Shown: positions 52,195 to 60,822, counted from the first letter of the stretch. The stretch is DNA of 64,000 nt from Pseudomonas viridiflava (GCF_900585905.1 NZ_UTVH01000116.1:62001-126000), one strand, 5' to 3'. The notes: a model not told the origin generated them from the sequence alone. Numbers and translations: made by a program.

Positions 52195-53418
52195 TTAGCA
52201 CCACAATTTTGTGCGTAGATGGGCAGTACTGAGATCGAGCTGCGACGGCGAAGCGTGCTGTAACCAGAACAACCCCGGGCAGGTGGCGAAGTCGATGGTG
52301 ATGGGCGTCGTGTCGCCGGGGCTGATGAAATAGCGATGCCCGCAATAGGCTTCGTCGGCCAGCGCGCTCTGCACGGCGTGGGCGGCGGGTGTTTCGAAAG
52401 GACGACTTTCGTCGGAGCAGAAAAACCCGATGCGGCCGTGGCTGGTCTGGCTGACGGTGTCGGCGGGGCGCTGATGGCCCAGGTAACTGTCGATGGCCAG
52501 GGACAGCAGGTCGGGTTGATACACCTGTTGGAACAGCAGCGGCGCAATGCCGCCGTGCAGCCTGCCACCGGCCTCGATCATCACCGGGCCGTCTTCTGCC
52601 CAGATGATTTCCATGTGAATCGGGCCAATATTGATGCCCAGCGCGGCCGCAGCTTTTCTGGCGTAGTCGATCAGCGGCTGCAGTTCGGCGGCCTGCGGGT
52701 CGAGGGTGTCCAGGCTTTCGTAGATGAACATGCTGCCGTTTTTCTGAATCTTGTTGTACTTGCACACCGAGGCAATGACGTATGCGCCGTCGAACGCCAC
52801 CATGTCCACCACGTATTCCGGGCCTGCAATGAACGACTGCACGATAAAGCCCAGGTTGATTTCCCCGAGGTCGTTTTTCTGTTCCCACGCAGCGTTATTC
52901 AACGCGTCCTGCACGCCGCTTCTGCCCTGGGCAAACACCACGCCCTCAGTGGCGGCCGAGTTCAGTGGTTTGATGACATAAGTGGCCGAGTCCTCCAGCC
53001 CATCGACCACCTCGGCAATCCGCGAGCGCGAGCTCAGCAGTTGCGAAGTGATGTGCGCCAGGTTGTGGTTTTTCAGCGCCTGCTGCATGGAAAACTTGTT
53101 GCGCCGCAGGTCGCTGGTGAGGCGGCTGTTGCCGGGTATATCGAGGACCTCGGTCAGATAATCGGTGAGGTAGATCGCGGTTTCGCAGCCAGCGATGACG
53201 GCGCTGATCGACAGAGTTGCCAGCGTGGCCACCAGGCTTTCGTCCCACTCGTAGACTTCCTGGAAATTCTCCCGGATCAGGTCATTACTGAAATGGCCGG
53301 GCAGCGTGCTTGTGGAAATAACGGCAATGCAGTTGACGCCTCGGGCGTTGAGCAAGGGCGCGTAGAGTTTGCCGGTGGAGAAGGGGTCGACGATCAGTAC
53401 GGTTTTCAAGCAAGACAT
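52195..53418 (-). CDS. ATP-grasp ligase (L-amino acid ligase-like)
   Basis: 407 residues. N-terminal pre-ATP-grasp domain (1-~100), then the ATP-grasp fold: Lys150 in YVIKPLNSAATEGV for ATP, Glu201 in FIAGPEYVVDMV, and the metal ligands Glu270 and Glu282 with Arg286 (HMEIIWAEDG, MIEAGGRLHGG). The pattern is that of BacD/RizA-type ligases that join amino acids, or an amino acid and another acid, by an acyl phosphate. It is likely the amide-forming enzyme of the pathway. Starts 2 bp after the MFS stop. Confidence 0.92.
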   Translation of the reverse strand: MSCLKTVLIVDPFSTGKLYAPLLNARGVNCIAVISTSTLPGHFSNDLIRENFQEVYEWDESLVATLATLSISAVIAGCETAIYLTDYLTEVLDIPGNSRLTSDLRRNKFSMQQALKNHNLAHITSQLLSSRSRIAEVVDGLEDSATYVIKPLNSAATEGVVFAQGRSGVQDALNNAAWEQKNDLGEINLGFIVQSFIAGPEYVVDMVAFDGAYVIASVCKYNKIQKNGSMFIYESLDTLDPQAAELQPLIDYARKAAAALGINIGPIHMEIIWAEDGPVMIEAGGRLHGGIAPLLFQQVYQPDLLSLAIDSYLGHQRPADTVSQTSHGRIGFFCSDESRPFETPAAHAVQSALADEAYCGHRYFISPGDTTPITIDFATCPGLFWLQHASPSQLDLSTAHLRTKLWC

Positions 53419-53420
53419 CC

Positions 53421-54611
53421 TTATTCAGCAGTGGCGGCGCGCGGGACAGCCGGGGTGAGGTTCCATGCCAGCACGGCAACGGCCAGCAGAGCAGCAGAGA
53501 CAATCATCAGCAGGCGTGCGCCTTCGAGCCCCAGAAAACCGGAGGTGGTGAAGAAGGTCAGGATCATCGGCGCAGAGCCACTGACCAGCAGGTAGTAGAG
53601 CGAACTCTTGGCCGCGATCACGTCGGCGATGCGCGCGTTGGGGGCCGACTCGATAAGGGTTTTCCGCAACTGGATGCGCAGGCTGTTGATGCAGAAGCCC
53701 AGCAGAAAGGCAGCCGCCATCATCACGTACAGATTCTGCAGATAGACGATTGCCACGTCGGCCAGGATCACCAGCAGGATGGCGCTGTAGCTGCTCAGCC
53801 TGACTCGCGGCAACACGGCGGCGCTGAATGCACCCAGGCCTGCAAGGCCGCTGGCGACACCAAACAGCGTCGCGTTCCACTCATTGAGCTTCTGGAACAC
53901 AATGGGCACCAGGCTGTTGAACGCGCCGATATGGAACCCAATCATGCTCAAGACGATGATCAGGATGTAAAGGTTACGCGGCAGGCTCAGTGGCGGGGCA
54001 GCGCTGACCTCGGCCGAGTGCTCCGACGCGTCGGTCGCGGGCGTCGCGGTGACAAAGAGAATGGCCGCCAGCGACGCAATTGCGCCCAGGCTGATGATCT
54101 GCAAGGTCTGGTTGACCGAGAACATGTCGACAATCACCCCACCCAGCAGCGCACCACCAAACGCGCCGATCTGGATCGACGTCTGCATCAAGCGCGCCGA
54201 GGTGTCGCTGTTGGTCAGGCCGGCCAGCACCAGCTTGGTGTTTTTGGACTCCAGGGTGCTGATGGTGAAGTAGTCAGTGACCCCCACCACGAAGGCGATG
54301 GCCAAAAAGCCCACCGGCAACAGCGCCGCATTGGTAAACGACAGCCCCAGCACGGCGGCGAACGCGATCAGGCGTATATAAAAGAGGCGCTTCATGCTCA
54401 GTTCCAGGGTGAAGAACTTGCCGATGTACTGTTCGCACACGTAAGGCACCACAGTCGCCACGCACAACGTCGCGCCCACCAGGAACGTCGAACCGGTGGT
54501 CTCAAGGCCAAACCAGACCATGGCAATCACAATCGCCATGTCCAGCCCGGTAAACAGCGTCACGATTGAATAAAAAGCGGTGAGTGTCGTTTTATTTGTC
54601 ATGGGAACCAT
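53421..54611 (-). CDS. MFS transporter, probable exporter
   Basis: 396 residues with about 12 hydrophobic helices and a short polar centre (~190-210, ATDASEHSAEVSAAPP). N-terminus MVPMTNKTTLTAFYSIVTLFTGLDMAI; a second ATG three codons in is possible. The start codon overlaps the Rieske stop as TGATG, indicating coupled translation. The drug/metabolite-exporter-like sequence and operon position suggest it exports the product of the operon. Confidence 0.9.
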   Translation of the reverse strand: MVPMTNKTTLTAFYSIVTLFTGLDMAIVIAMVWFGLETTGSTFLVGATLCVATVVPYVCEQYIGKFFTLELSMKRLFYIRLIAFAAVLGLSFTNAALLPVGFLAIAFVVGVTDYFTISTLESKNTKLVLAGLTNSDTSARLMQTSIQIGAFGGALLGGVIVDMFSVNQTLQIISLGAIASLAAILFVTATPATDASEHSAEVSAAPPLSLPRNLYILIIVLSMIGFHIGAFNSLVPIVFQKLNEWNATLFGVASGLAGLGAFSAAVLPRVRLSSYSAILLVILADVAIVYLQNLYVMMAAAFLLGFCINSLRIQLRKTLIESAPNARIADVIAAKSSLYYLLVSGSAPMILTFFTTSGFLGLEGARLLMIVSAALLAVAVLAWNLTPAVPRAATAE

Positions 54612-54925
54612 CAGCTGTAGCGAGAAAGTTTAAGTAAGGCCACGCACCGCTCGGTATCACCGACGACGGTACTGATCTGGTTTCTGACGCGCACGATGGG
54701 CAGCGACTTCTTCTCCAGGTTGCAGACCTTGTACGTGTTGTCGTGCCACGGGCAGATCACGCTCTGCCCTTCAGCCGTCACTTCGCCCATGTGCAACGGG
54801 CCGCCGCGATGGGGACAAGTGGTGGGCAGCAATTGCGTTGCATAGGCGTGCCGGGTAAGAAAATAAGTTCGCTCCTCTACCGCTACATAGTTGGCGTGGG
54901 CGATGTTCAGGCTGATGGCTCTCAT
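54611..54925 (-). CDS. Rieske [2Fe-2S] ferredoxin
   Basis: 104 residues with the two Rieske cluster motifs Cys37-Pro-His39 (CPHRGGPLHMGE) and Cys58-Pro-Trp-His61 (CPWHDNTYKV). A free-standing Rieske ferredoxin transfers single electrons to an oxygenase; here the obvious partner is the neighbouring di-metal oxidase. No reductase gene is visible nearby. 12 bp after the oxidase gene. Confidence 0.95.
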   Translation of the reverse strand: MRAISLNIAHANYVAVEERTYFLTRHAYATQLLPTTCPHRGGPLHMGEVTAEGQSVICPWHDNTYKVCNLEKKSLPIVRVRNQISTVVGDTERCVALLKLSRYS

Positions 54926-54937
54926 CGGGCTGCGTCC

Positions 54938-56317
54938 TCAAATGGCCGTAACGGTATAGGTGCAGGATGGGCTGGTGACGTAGGTGCCATGAAGCATCCC
55001 TTTGGGAATCACCACGCCTTCACCCGCCCTCAGACGCACAGTCAGTTCGGGGCTGGCGATGAAATCCAGCTCGCCCGACTCGACCCAGAACAGCTCGTCG
55101 TTGGGGTGTGTGTGCAGCACTGAAAGTTCGTGTTCAAGCTCGGTAATGGTCAGGTCAACCGGCTTGCGACCCTGAAGCGCTGTGGCCTGGGCGCGATGCT
55201 CGTCCATTTCGTCATGCCATTTGATATGGGCGTAGAGTTCTTCGTCGGCGATGTCCTGAAGCAACTTGAACTCTTCAAAACCGCGAATCAGATCAGGGAT
55301 GATCTTGTTGCCGAACTGCTTGATCATCGGAATGATCAAGCGCTGCAACGCCATCCTTCCGTGATGCACATCAATGTGCGAATGCTCGTCGAAGTACTCA
55401 GTGGAGACACGGCCATTGAAAACAGTCTTGATCGCGCGGGATTGATGCTTTGTCGTCAGCGCCAGCGTCGCTTCGGTGTAATACATGGCCCCGATATAAC
55501 GGAACAGCTCACCATGGTTGGCCGATACATAATGGAAGTAGTTAGTCAGCGATAGCGAACTGGCGGTGTAAAACTGCCAGTAATGGTGCACATGATGGGG
55601 CATGCTCAAGTCCTTGAGCATGTCTTCAAAAATAGTGCTGTGCTTCTTTTTGTCGACGCCGTAGCCATATTCATCGATCAATATCTTGAACAACTCGCTG
55701 GTGAAAACACCGCAGTTACCCAGCACATTGCGAGCCATGGCCGACGCTTCGCTGAGGAAATCCCCCGCGCATTGAGTCATGAAAAACCGCACGGCTCGTT
55801 CCGGCTGGCGGCTGGTGGTTAACTGCTCATACAGCCTGGACTCGGACTGGGCGACGTCATCCAGCGCCTTGTCGGTGTGGGCGATAAAAGAGTCCAGGCA
55901 CCAGGGCCCATTGATGTGCACCTCTTCCTTGAGCCAGTTGTACAGATAGTGTTCCAGCAGCGGGCGGATCTTCTTGCCGCTGGCAACTTGCCGGGGCTCA
56001 TAGAAGTTCTTGAACTCTTTGAGGTCCAGCGCCATCGGTGCCTTGGGCAAGAACACCAGATCCTGTTCATAGATATTCAACAACAAACGCTGAGCCAATA
56101 AGTGCTGGCTGTTGGCAAGCTGATCGCTGGTCAGACTGGTACTGATGATCGTATCAGTGACATCCTGCGGTCTGGAGGGCCGCTGATAGGGGCTCGCCGC
56201 ATAAAAGCTGCGCGGCTGAGCGAAGGCATTAGCGCTGCAATAATGAGTCAACGCCTCAGCATCTGCACTTAACAAGAAGTTCGCCGCATCATCGGAAAGC
56301 TTGTTTGTCCATAACAT
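54938..56317 (-). CDS. Haem-oxygenase-like di-metal oxidase (HDO) fused to a cupin domain
   Basis: 459 residues. Residues ~100-370 are a haem-oxygenase-like di-iron oxidase/oxygenase domain; the expected ligand-bearing helices are seen: LIDEYGYG (Glu216) with His226, YYTEATLAL (Glu282), and YFDEHSHIDVHHGR (His312, Asp316, His319). Residues ~390-459 are a cupin with both motifs intact: His402-x-His404-x3-Glu408-x6-Gly415, and Gly432-x5-Pro438-x-Gly440-x2-His443. HDO relatives (BesC, UndA, SznF) fragment or oxidise amino acids and fatty acids. An HDO-cupin fusion resembles the two-part layout of SznF. First gene of the five-gene operon; substrate not predictable from sequence. Confidence 0.87.
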   Translation of the reverse strand: MLWTNKLSDDAANFLLSADAEALTHYCSANAFAQPRSFYAASPYQRPSRPQDVTDTIISTSLTSDQLANSQHLLAQRLLLNIYEQDLVFLPKAPMALDLKEFKNFYEPRQVASGKKIRPLLEHYLYNWLKEEVHINGPWCLDSFIAHTDKALDDVAQSESRLYEQLTTSRQPERAVRFFMTQCAGDFLSEASAMARNVLGNCGVFTSELFKILIDEYGYGVDKKKHSTIFEDMLKDLSMPHHVHHYWQFYTASSLSLTNYFHYVSANHGELFRYIGAMYYTEATLALTTKHQSRAIKTVFNGRVSTEYFDEHSHIDVHHGRMALQRLIIPMIKQFGNKIIPDLIRGFEEFKLLQDIADEELYAHIKWHDEMDEHRAQATALQGRKPVDLTITELEHELSVLHTHPNDELFWVESGELDFIASPELTVRLRAGEGVVIPKGMLHGTYVTSPSCTYTVTAI

Positions 56318-56403
56318 GAGAAGTGGTTTCTATAAGAGGATTTGATGGAGAAATCCTATAGCGTAGTTTTTGCTACCGACAGATTAGAAACTCGGCGCGC
56401 TGG

Positions 56404-56418
56404 TAGTGAAAATCACTA
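56404..56418. promoter_or_regulatory. Inverted repeat upstream of the HDO operon
   Basis: TAGTGAAAATCACTA is a perfect 6-bp inverted repeat with a 3-nt centre, 87 bp before the HDO start codon, in a 220-bp A+T-rich gap. It is a plausible operator for the operon; the binding protein is unknown. Confidence 0.5.
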
Positions 56419-56537
56419 AATACATAGGAGGATTTTCCTTTTTCACGCGATTGGTTGGATTTACTCAGGCGACCCCTCTACAAGGGTGCGCGCCAGGGGC
56501 TGGCGTTTAGCAGCGCTCAAACAGCTGGAGAAATAAG

Positions 56538-57086
56538 ATGACAGTCAAGTTTCTGATCTTGCCGGGCCTGTTCAACTCGGGCGAAACCCACTGGCAGTCG
56601 CACTGGGAGCGTCAGTTTGCGGATCTGCACAGAGTCCAGCAGCAGGACTGGGAAACCCCGGTCGCCGAAGACTGGGTCATGCGCCTGAATCAACAAATAG
56701 CCGCCTGCGACGCGCCTGTGGTGCTGGTCGCCCACAGCCTGGCCTGCACGCTGATCACCCTTTGGGCCCAGCAAAACCCCGACACAACCCGAGTGCGCGG
56801 CGCCCTGCTGGTAGCCCCAAGCGACACCGAAGCCGACAGCTACCCCTCCGGCACCACAGGCTTCACGCCCATGTCGACGCAACGCCTGCCGTTCCCCAGC
56901 ATCGTCGTCGCCAGCACCGACGACCCCTACGTCACCCCAACCCGAGCCAAAGCCTTCGCCCAGGCCTGGGGCAGCGAACTGGTCTGGCTGGACAACGCCG
57001 GCCACATCAACGGCCAATCCGGATACGGCCCCTGGCCCGAAGGTTTGGCGTTGTTGGGCAGACTGACCGGGGATTCGCGGTTCTAG
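56538..57086 (+). CDS. RBBP9/YdeN-family serine hydrolase
   Basis: 182 residues, small alpha/beta hydrolase of the DUF1234/RBBP9 type. Opening strand and oxyanion region FLILPGLFNSGETHWQSHWE, nucleophile Ser in LVAHSLACTL (~68), acid Asp in VASTDDPYVT and His in NAGHINGQSGYGPWPEG. Substrate unknown. RBS GGAGAAATAAG. Divergent from the HDO operon. Confidence 0.92.
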   Translation: MTVKFLILPGLFNSGETHWQSHWERQFADLHRVQQQDWETPVAEDWVMRLNQQIAACDAPVVLVAHSLACTLITLWAQQNPDTTRVRGALLVAPSDTEADSYPSGTTGFTPMSTQRLPFPSIVVASTDDPYVTPTRAKAFAQAWGSELVWLDNAGHINGQSGYGPWPEGLALLGRLTGDSRF

Positions 57087-57147
57087 CTTTGCGTTGGCTG
57101 CTTTTAGGCTTATCGGCACTGGATGTGAATACGAGAGGAGCAATGAC

Positions 57148-57381
57148 GTGACATACGATGAAAAGCGCATTGATGACGCTGTCCTGGCCCTGTTGACCGC
57201 CTTCAGCTTCAACGACGGAAATGCCTGGAAAGGGTTCGATTTCGAAGTGATGAATCGCCTGCACGCGCAGGGCTTGATCTCCAATCCCGTGGGCAAGCAA
57301 AAATCCATCTGGATAACCCCGGAAGGGCAGGAGCGCGGGCGGCAGATTGCTGAGGAGTTGTTTGGGCGGGCGGGGTCATGA
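57148..57381 (+). CDS. DUF6429-type small protein
   Basis: 77 residues from GTG 57148 behind GAGAGGAG. The pattern YDEKRIDDAVLALL, NAWKGFDFEVMNRLHAQGLI and SIWITPEGQERG matches a family of small winged-helix-like proteins found beside mobile elements and defence loci in many bacteria. Function unknown. Confidence 0.8.
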   Translation: MTYDEKRIDDAVLALLTAFSFNDGNAWKGFDFEVMNRLHAQGLISNPVGKQKSIWITPEGQERGRQIAEELFGRAGS

Positions 57382-57429
57382 AGGGCGTGAGTCAGCGTCG
57401 GCTGAGCGATTTCGCTAATAAGTGACGCG

Positions 57430-57879
57430 TTGCCGCGGGATGGTCGATGCAGGCCACTCGTCGCTATCCTCGCCTCAAGCGCTCAAGCGCTCAAGCGCTC
57501 AGGCATCCTCCATCTGGGCGTTGAAACGGATCTGACCTTCAATCTTGAATTCAATCACACCGGTCGCACTGAAAATCACCCTGCACACATCCACGGTACG
57601 CTCTGTATTCCAGTTGACAGAGTAAATGAGGTTACAGACGCGCTCAGGAGTACGCTGGCGGAAGGTTACAGGCAGCGGTACAAGAACCTTGCAGTTCATA
57701 TCGAACAGCCCAGGAGCGCTCGTGCATGGGCTGCGTACTGCATCAAAGAATATGACATCACGGGCATCAAGCTGACGACTGAACGTGGGCGAAAAACCCG
57801 TCCGGACTATGCTGCTCGAAAGCTAACGCAGGACGGGAAAGCTTTCTACGAGAATATCAGTGCCTGGCTTGGTGAGTAG
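57430..57879 (+). pseudogene. Truncated replication-protein-like (HUH-type) remnant
   Basis: An open frame of 149 codons, but the first ~30 codons are a low-complexity run that includes a 9-bp tandem repeat (CGCTCAAGC repeated at 57476-57505) and no good start exists. From about residue 30 the sequence looks like part of a Rep/relaxase-type protein: HIHGTLCIP resembles an HUH metal motif, and ARAWAAYCIKEY resembles the catalytic-Tyr helix. The N-terminal part of such a protein is missing. Probably debris of an integrated plasmid or phage. Family assignment is weak. Confidence 0.45.
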
Positions 57880-58219
57880 TCGCCAGCGACCCCCGGCTTT
57901 AGCAAACGCGTTGTATCAGACTGAGGATTCCGGCCTAAACGCCAGCGCCTTCAGTGGCGAACGCAAGCCCTTCGAGACATTTTGAAGTGCTTTTCCGGCA
58001 GATGCAGTGATGGCCGCTGAGCGGTTGGACGACCTTTCGGCTAACCTCGGATAATGATGCAGTTCTCCCTGTAGACCGGCTTGCGTACGCTGGCGGTGTT
58101 GGAAGCAGTTAATACCCCCTTCAACGAAGGGCCAGACGTCCGAAAAACGCCCGGAAAGAAGAGTCACAAAGCCAGCTCTTCTGTATAGTCGCTTGCTCTG
58201 ACGTATGGATGGGAAGCCT
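57880..58219. other. 340-bp gap before darT, no gene seen
   Basis: A minus-strand frame (57916-58167) is open but has no ribosome site or family resemblance. The last ~60 bp should hold the darTG promoter. Confidence 0.5.
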
Positions 58220-58819
58220 ATGAGTCACCGCGTAGTTGAGCTGCACTGCATTATGCCGATCGCGAACCTGCCATCAGTGCAGCAACACGGAATCCTTAGC
58301 CATGACAGGGCTTCGAAGCTGCCTCATGCCTCGGTGGCAAAGCAAGAGATCCAAGATCGCCGCGTGGGTAAGACGGTTCCAAACGGACTGCGCCTCCACC
58401 AATATGCGAATCTATATTTTTGCGCGCGTAACCCTATGCTTTTCTTGCGTAAGCCACAACACACGGATCTATGTGTCGTGAGGGTAAATCGCAACGTGCT
58501 GAATCTTCCAGACGTGGTGATAAGTGACCAAAATGCAGCATCAGATTGGGTGCGCTTCCATTCATATCCGGCTGGAATGAACAGCATCAATTTTGATTAC
58601 GTATTCGCTGACTCTTGGCAAGATGAAGATCAGCGGACAGGCTGGCAAAAAAAAGCAGCCAAATGCGCAGAAGCCTTGGTGCCCGCTTCAGTGGCACCAA
58701 GCTACATCACTGGAGTCTACACTTGTGATGTGCAAACGAAGCAAAAGGTTGAGTCTGTTCTTGCGGGATTGGGTTGGAATCTAACTGTGACGTCAAACCC
58801 GCATCTTTTCTTTAGGTGA
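58220..58819 (+). CDS. darT: DarT DNA ADP-ribosyltransferase toxin
   Basis: 199 residues from ATG 58220 behind GGGAAG; an ATG at 58205 lacks a ribosome site. DarT (DUF4433) modifies thymidine on single-stranded DNA with ADP-ribose from NAD+, stalling replication, and is known as a phage-defence toxin. Visible family features: the N-terminal HCIMPIANLPSVQQHGILSH helix-loop, RLHQYANLYFCARNPML with Arg70 in the NAD site, and catalytic Glu151 in CAEALVPASV. It overlaps the antitoxin gene by 4 bp. Confidence 0.94.
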   Translation: MSHRVVELHCIMPIANLPSVQQHGILSHDRASKLPHASVAKQEIQDRRVGKTVPNGLRLHQYANLYFCARNPMLFLRKPQHTDLCVVRVNRNVLNLPDVVISDQNAASDWVRFHSYPAGMNSINFDYVFADSWQDEDQRTGWQKKAAKCAEALVPASVAPSYITGVYTCDVQTKQKVESVLAGLGWNLTVTSNPHLFFR

Positions 58820-59967
58820 CCAGAGTGATCAGAGTTCTGATAGGAGACATGTTCCAGAGCGGCGCTCAGACGCTAGTCAACACTGTGAATTGTGTCGGCG
58901 TTATGGGGAAGGGAGTGGCGCTTGAGTTCAAAAAGCGTTGGCCTGGACTCATGCAGGACTACGAGAAGCGATGTGCTCATAAACTGGTAGAACCCGGCGT
59001 ACCCTATATTTACAACGATATGTTGGGCACTTCAATCGTAAACTTCCCTACAAAAGGGCATTGGCGATCAGCGTCACGATTGGCTGACATTCAAAATGGC
59101 TTGGACGTATTTGTGAAAAACTATAAAGCATGGAACATCACTTCGGTCGCATTCCCTCCACTAGGATGTGGAAACGGCGGCCTGGAGTGGGAGCTAGTAG
59201 GTCCTATTATGTATAAAGCACTTTCAGACATAGATATACCTGTCGAAATTTTTGCCCCCTTCGGGACACCCGCAAATCAGCTTACGGCAGCATTCCTAAG
59301 TCCTTCACAATCCCGCCTTTTCAGCGAGGAGAATCACAAAGGATCGAAGAATCAAAAAATCAACCCCAATTGGTTCGTCTTGCTGGAAGTCCTATATCAA
59401 CTTGAAGAGCAAAAATTTGCTCCAAAAGTGGGTCGAACTATTTTTCAGAAAATATGCCACGCGGTTACTGCCCTAGGCGTCCAGACAGACTTGGACTTTA
59501 AGAAAGCCAGCTATGGTCCATTTTCCGAGCAGGTTCAAAAGCTGCTAGGTAGCCTCGCTAATGCCAACCTGATAGCAGAGACACAGCTAGGTAGAATGAA
59601 CTCGCTGACCACCGGCCCGGAGTACCTTAAGGCCAGAGAAAAATATAAAGACATACTAAATACAAATAGCCAAAGAATATCCAAAACTGTGGACTTATTC
59701 AGCAGGATCAAAAATACCGAGCAAGCTGAAGAGGTGGCGACTGTATTTTATGCAGTAAGTAAGATAAAAGAAGATCAGAAAGTAGCGACAATACCGGAGC
59801 GTGAGGTTTTTGAGTTTGTACTTGCCTGGAAGAAGGCGTGGAATACTGATGCAAAAAAAGAAGCAATAGCATCCTCCATTCGTAGCCTTTCTATGCTGGG
59901 TTGGATAAGGGTGAGTTCCAGCGACTGCCTACCAGTCCCCGAGATTTCTATGGCGTCCTGTCAATGA
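58816..59967 (+). CDS. darG: DarG macrodomain antitoxin
   Basis: 383 residues, GTG start overlapping the darT stop (GTGA). Residues 1-~150 are a macrodomain that removes ADP-ribose from DNA: IGDMFQSGAQTLVNTVNCVG, MGKGVALEFKKRWPG, Lys80 in FPTKGHWR at the position known to be catalytic in DarG, and PPLGCGNGGLEW. Residues ~195-375 are the helical C-terminal domain that binds and shields DarT. Unlike the short Thermus form, this is the full-length kind. The pair is A+T-richer than the core genes. Confidence 0.94.
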   Translation: MTRVIRVLIGDMFQSGAQTLVNTVNCVGVMGKGVALEFKKRWPGLMQDYEKRCAHKLVEPGVPYIYNDMLGTSIVNFPTKGHWRSASRLADIQNGLDVFVKNYKAWNITSVAFPPLGCGNGGLEWELVGPIMYKALSDIDIPVEIFAPFGTPANQLTAAFLSPSQSRLFSEENHKGSKNQKINPNWFVLLEVLYQLEEQKFAPKVGRTIFQKICHAVTALGVQTDLDFKKASYGPFSEQVQKLLGSLANANLIAETQLGRMNSLTTGPEYLKAREKYKDILNTNSQRISKTVDLFSRIKNTEQAEEVATVFYAVSKIKEDQKVATIPEREVFEFVLAWKKAWNTDAKKEAIASSIRSLSMLGWIRVSSSDCLPVPEISMASCQ

Positions 59968-60007
59968 CAGTGTTATGCCTGCCTTGAGTCTGCAAACCGT
60001 GCAGTAA

Positions 60008-60043
60008 AGGCTCGTATGCGGGTTCAAACCCCCAAGTACCAAT
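60008..60043 (+). other. tRNA-3'-end-like fragment, possible attachment-site scar
   Basis: ATGCGGGTTCAAACCCCCAA then GTACCA resembles a T-arm with its TTCAAAC loop followed by an acceptor-like end and CCA-like terminus, directly before a strong terminator as after a real tRNA gene. The T-stem pairs only in part and no full cloverleaf can be folded upstream. It may be an attL/attR scar from integration at a tRNA gene. Confidence 0.35.
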
Positions 60044-60051
60044 TTGGAATT

Positions 60052-60089
60052 AAAAAAGCACTTAACGTTCGCCGTAAGTGCTTTTTTTT
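60052..60089 (+). terminator. Strong Rho-independent terminator after darTG
   Basis: AAGCACTTA (60056-60064) and TAAGTGCTT (60075-60083) make a 9-bp stem with a 10-nt loop followed by a run of eight T; A-run on the left makes it bidirectional. Confidence 0.93.
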
Positions 60090-60336
60090 GTGCCTTTTAG
60101 GTTTAAGTTGGTTTAGCAAATTTTCGGTGACCGTTGATCCTGTCATAAAGCATGGAGAATGTATTGATGTCACTGAGAGGCTCTGATTCATTAGCCGTTG
60201 CTTGGCTCAACACGGCTACAAAGCTCATAAGTACGCAGCTCCACATAAAAGGCTATGTCAACGTAGAGCCACCTGCAAACGCTATGAAGATCTACCTATC
60301 CCTATGATAGGCAGCCCCCCTTCCAATACCGGGATA

Positions 60337-60822
60337 TTACTGGCACGACCCTGTTTTCAAAAAAGCAGCGATCTCTTCTACAAAGTCAGTCTGGGGAGTG
60401 TAGCTTTGATCCCTTATTGTAACCTTGACCGTATTACCGTCCTGCTTTCCGTAAGCTCCGTCCCAAATATAGCTGTGGCCTATAAAATTCTCGCCAAAAT
60501 AAACGACGAAGCCATCACCGTTGCCATAGAGTTGACTGGAATGAATTGGAGGACAACCCGGACCCTTCATTTCCTGAGCAAGGGACTGGTAGATCTGACC
60601 AACTGAGCCATTCACAGTAACTGTCTTGCTTACTGGCGAGTTATCAATCCCTTTCTGAGTAAGGCCGTAGCTGCAACCCGTCACAGCAGCGGCAGTGAGG
60701 ACTGGAAAGACCATGCATTTCAGAAATATCGCGAGTGTAAAACCTTTGGATTTGCGCAGACTTTCTGAGTTAACACCCTCATTCATGCCACGCACTTGCG
60801 CCTTCCTTGAATCAGTAATCAT
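60337..60822 (-). CDS. Predicted lipoprotein, function unknown
   Basis: 161 residues from ATG 60822, which overlaps the stop of the gene upstream (ATGA); a start further inside, at MNEGVNSE, is possible. A hydrophobic stretch ending in AAVTGC is a lipobox-like signal, preceded by an unusually long ~50-residue N-terminal region. The mature part (QKGIDNSPVSKTVTVNGSVG, GDGFVVYFGENFIGHSYIWD) is beta-rich. No known family. Confidence 0.65.
   Translation of the reverse strand: MITDSRKAQVRGMNEGVNSESLRKSKGFTLAIFLKCMVFPVLTAAAVTGCSYGLTQKGIDNSPVSKTVTVNGSVGQIYQSLAQEMKGPGCPPIHSSQLYGNGDGFVVYFGENFIGHSYIWDGAYGKQDGNTVKVTIRDQSYTPQTDFVEEIAAFLKTGSCQ

Noticed and set aside
57916..58167. 83-codon minus-strand frame in the gap before darT
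   Set aside because: No supporting signals; typical high-GC spurious frame.
59968..60050. Complete tRNA gene before the darTG terminator
   Set aside because: A T-arm-like segment is present, but no acceptor, D-arm or proper anticodon loop can be folded around it.
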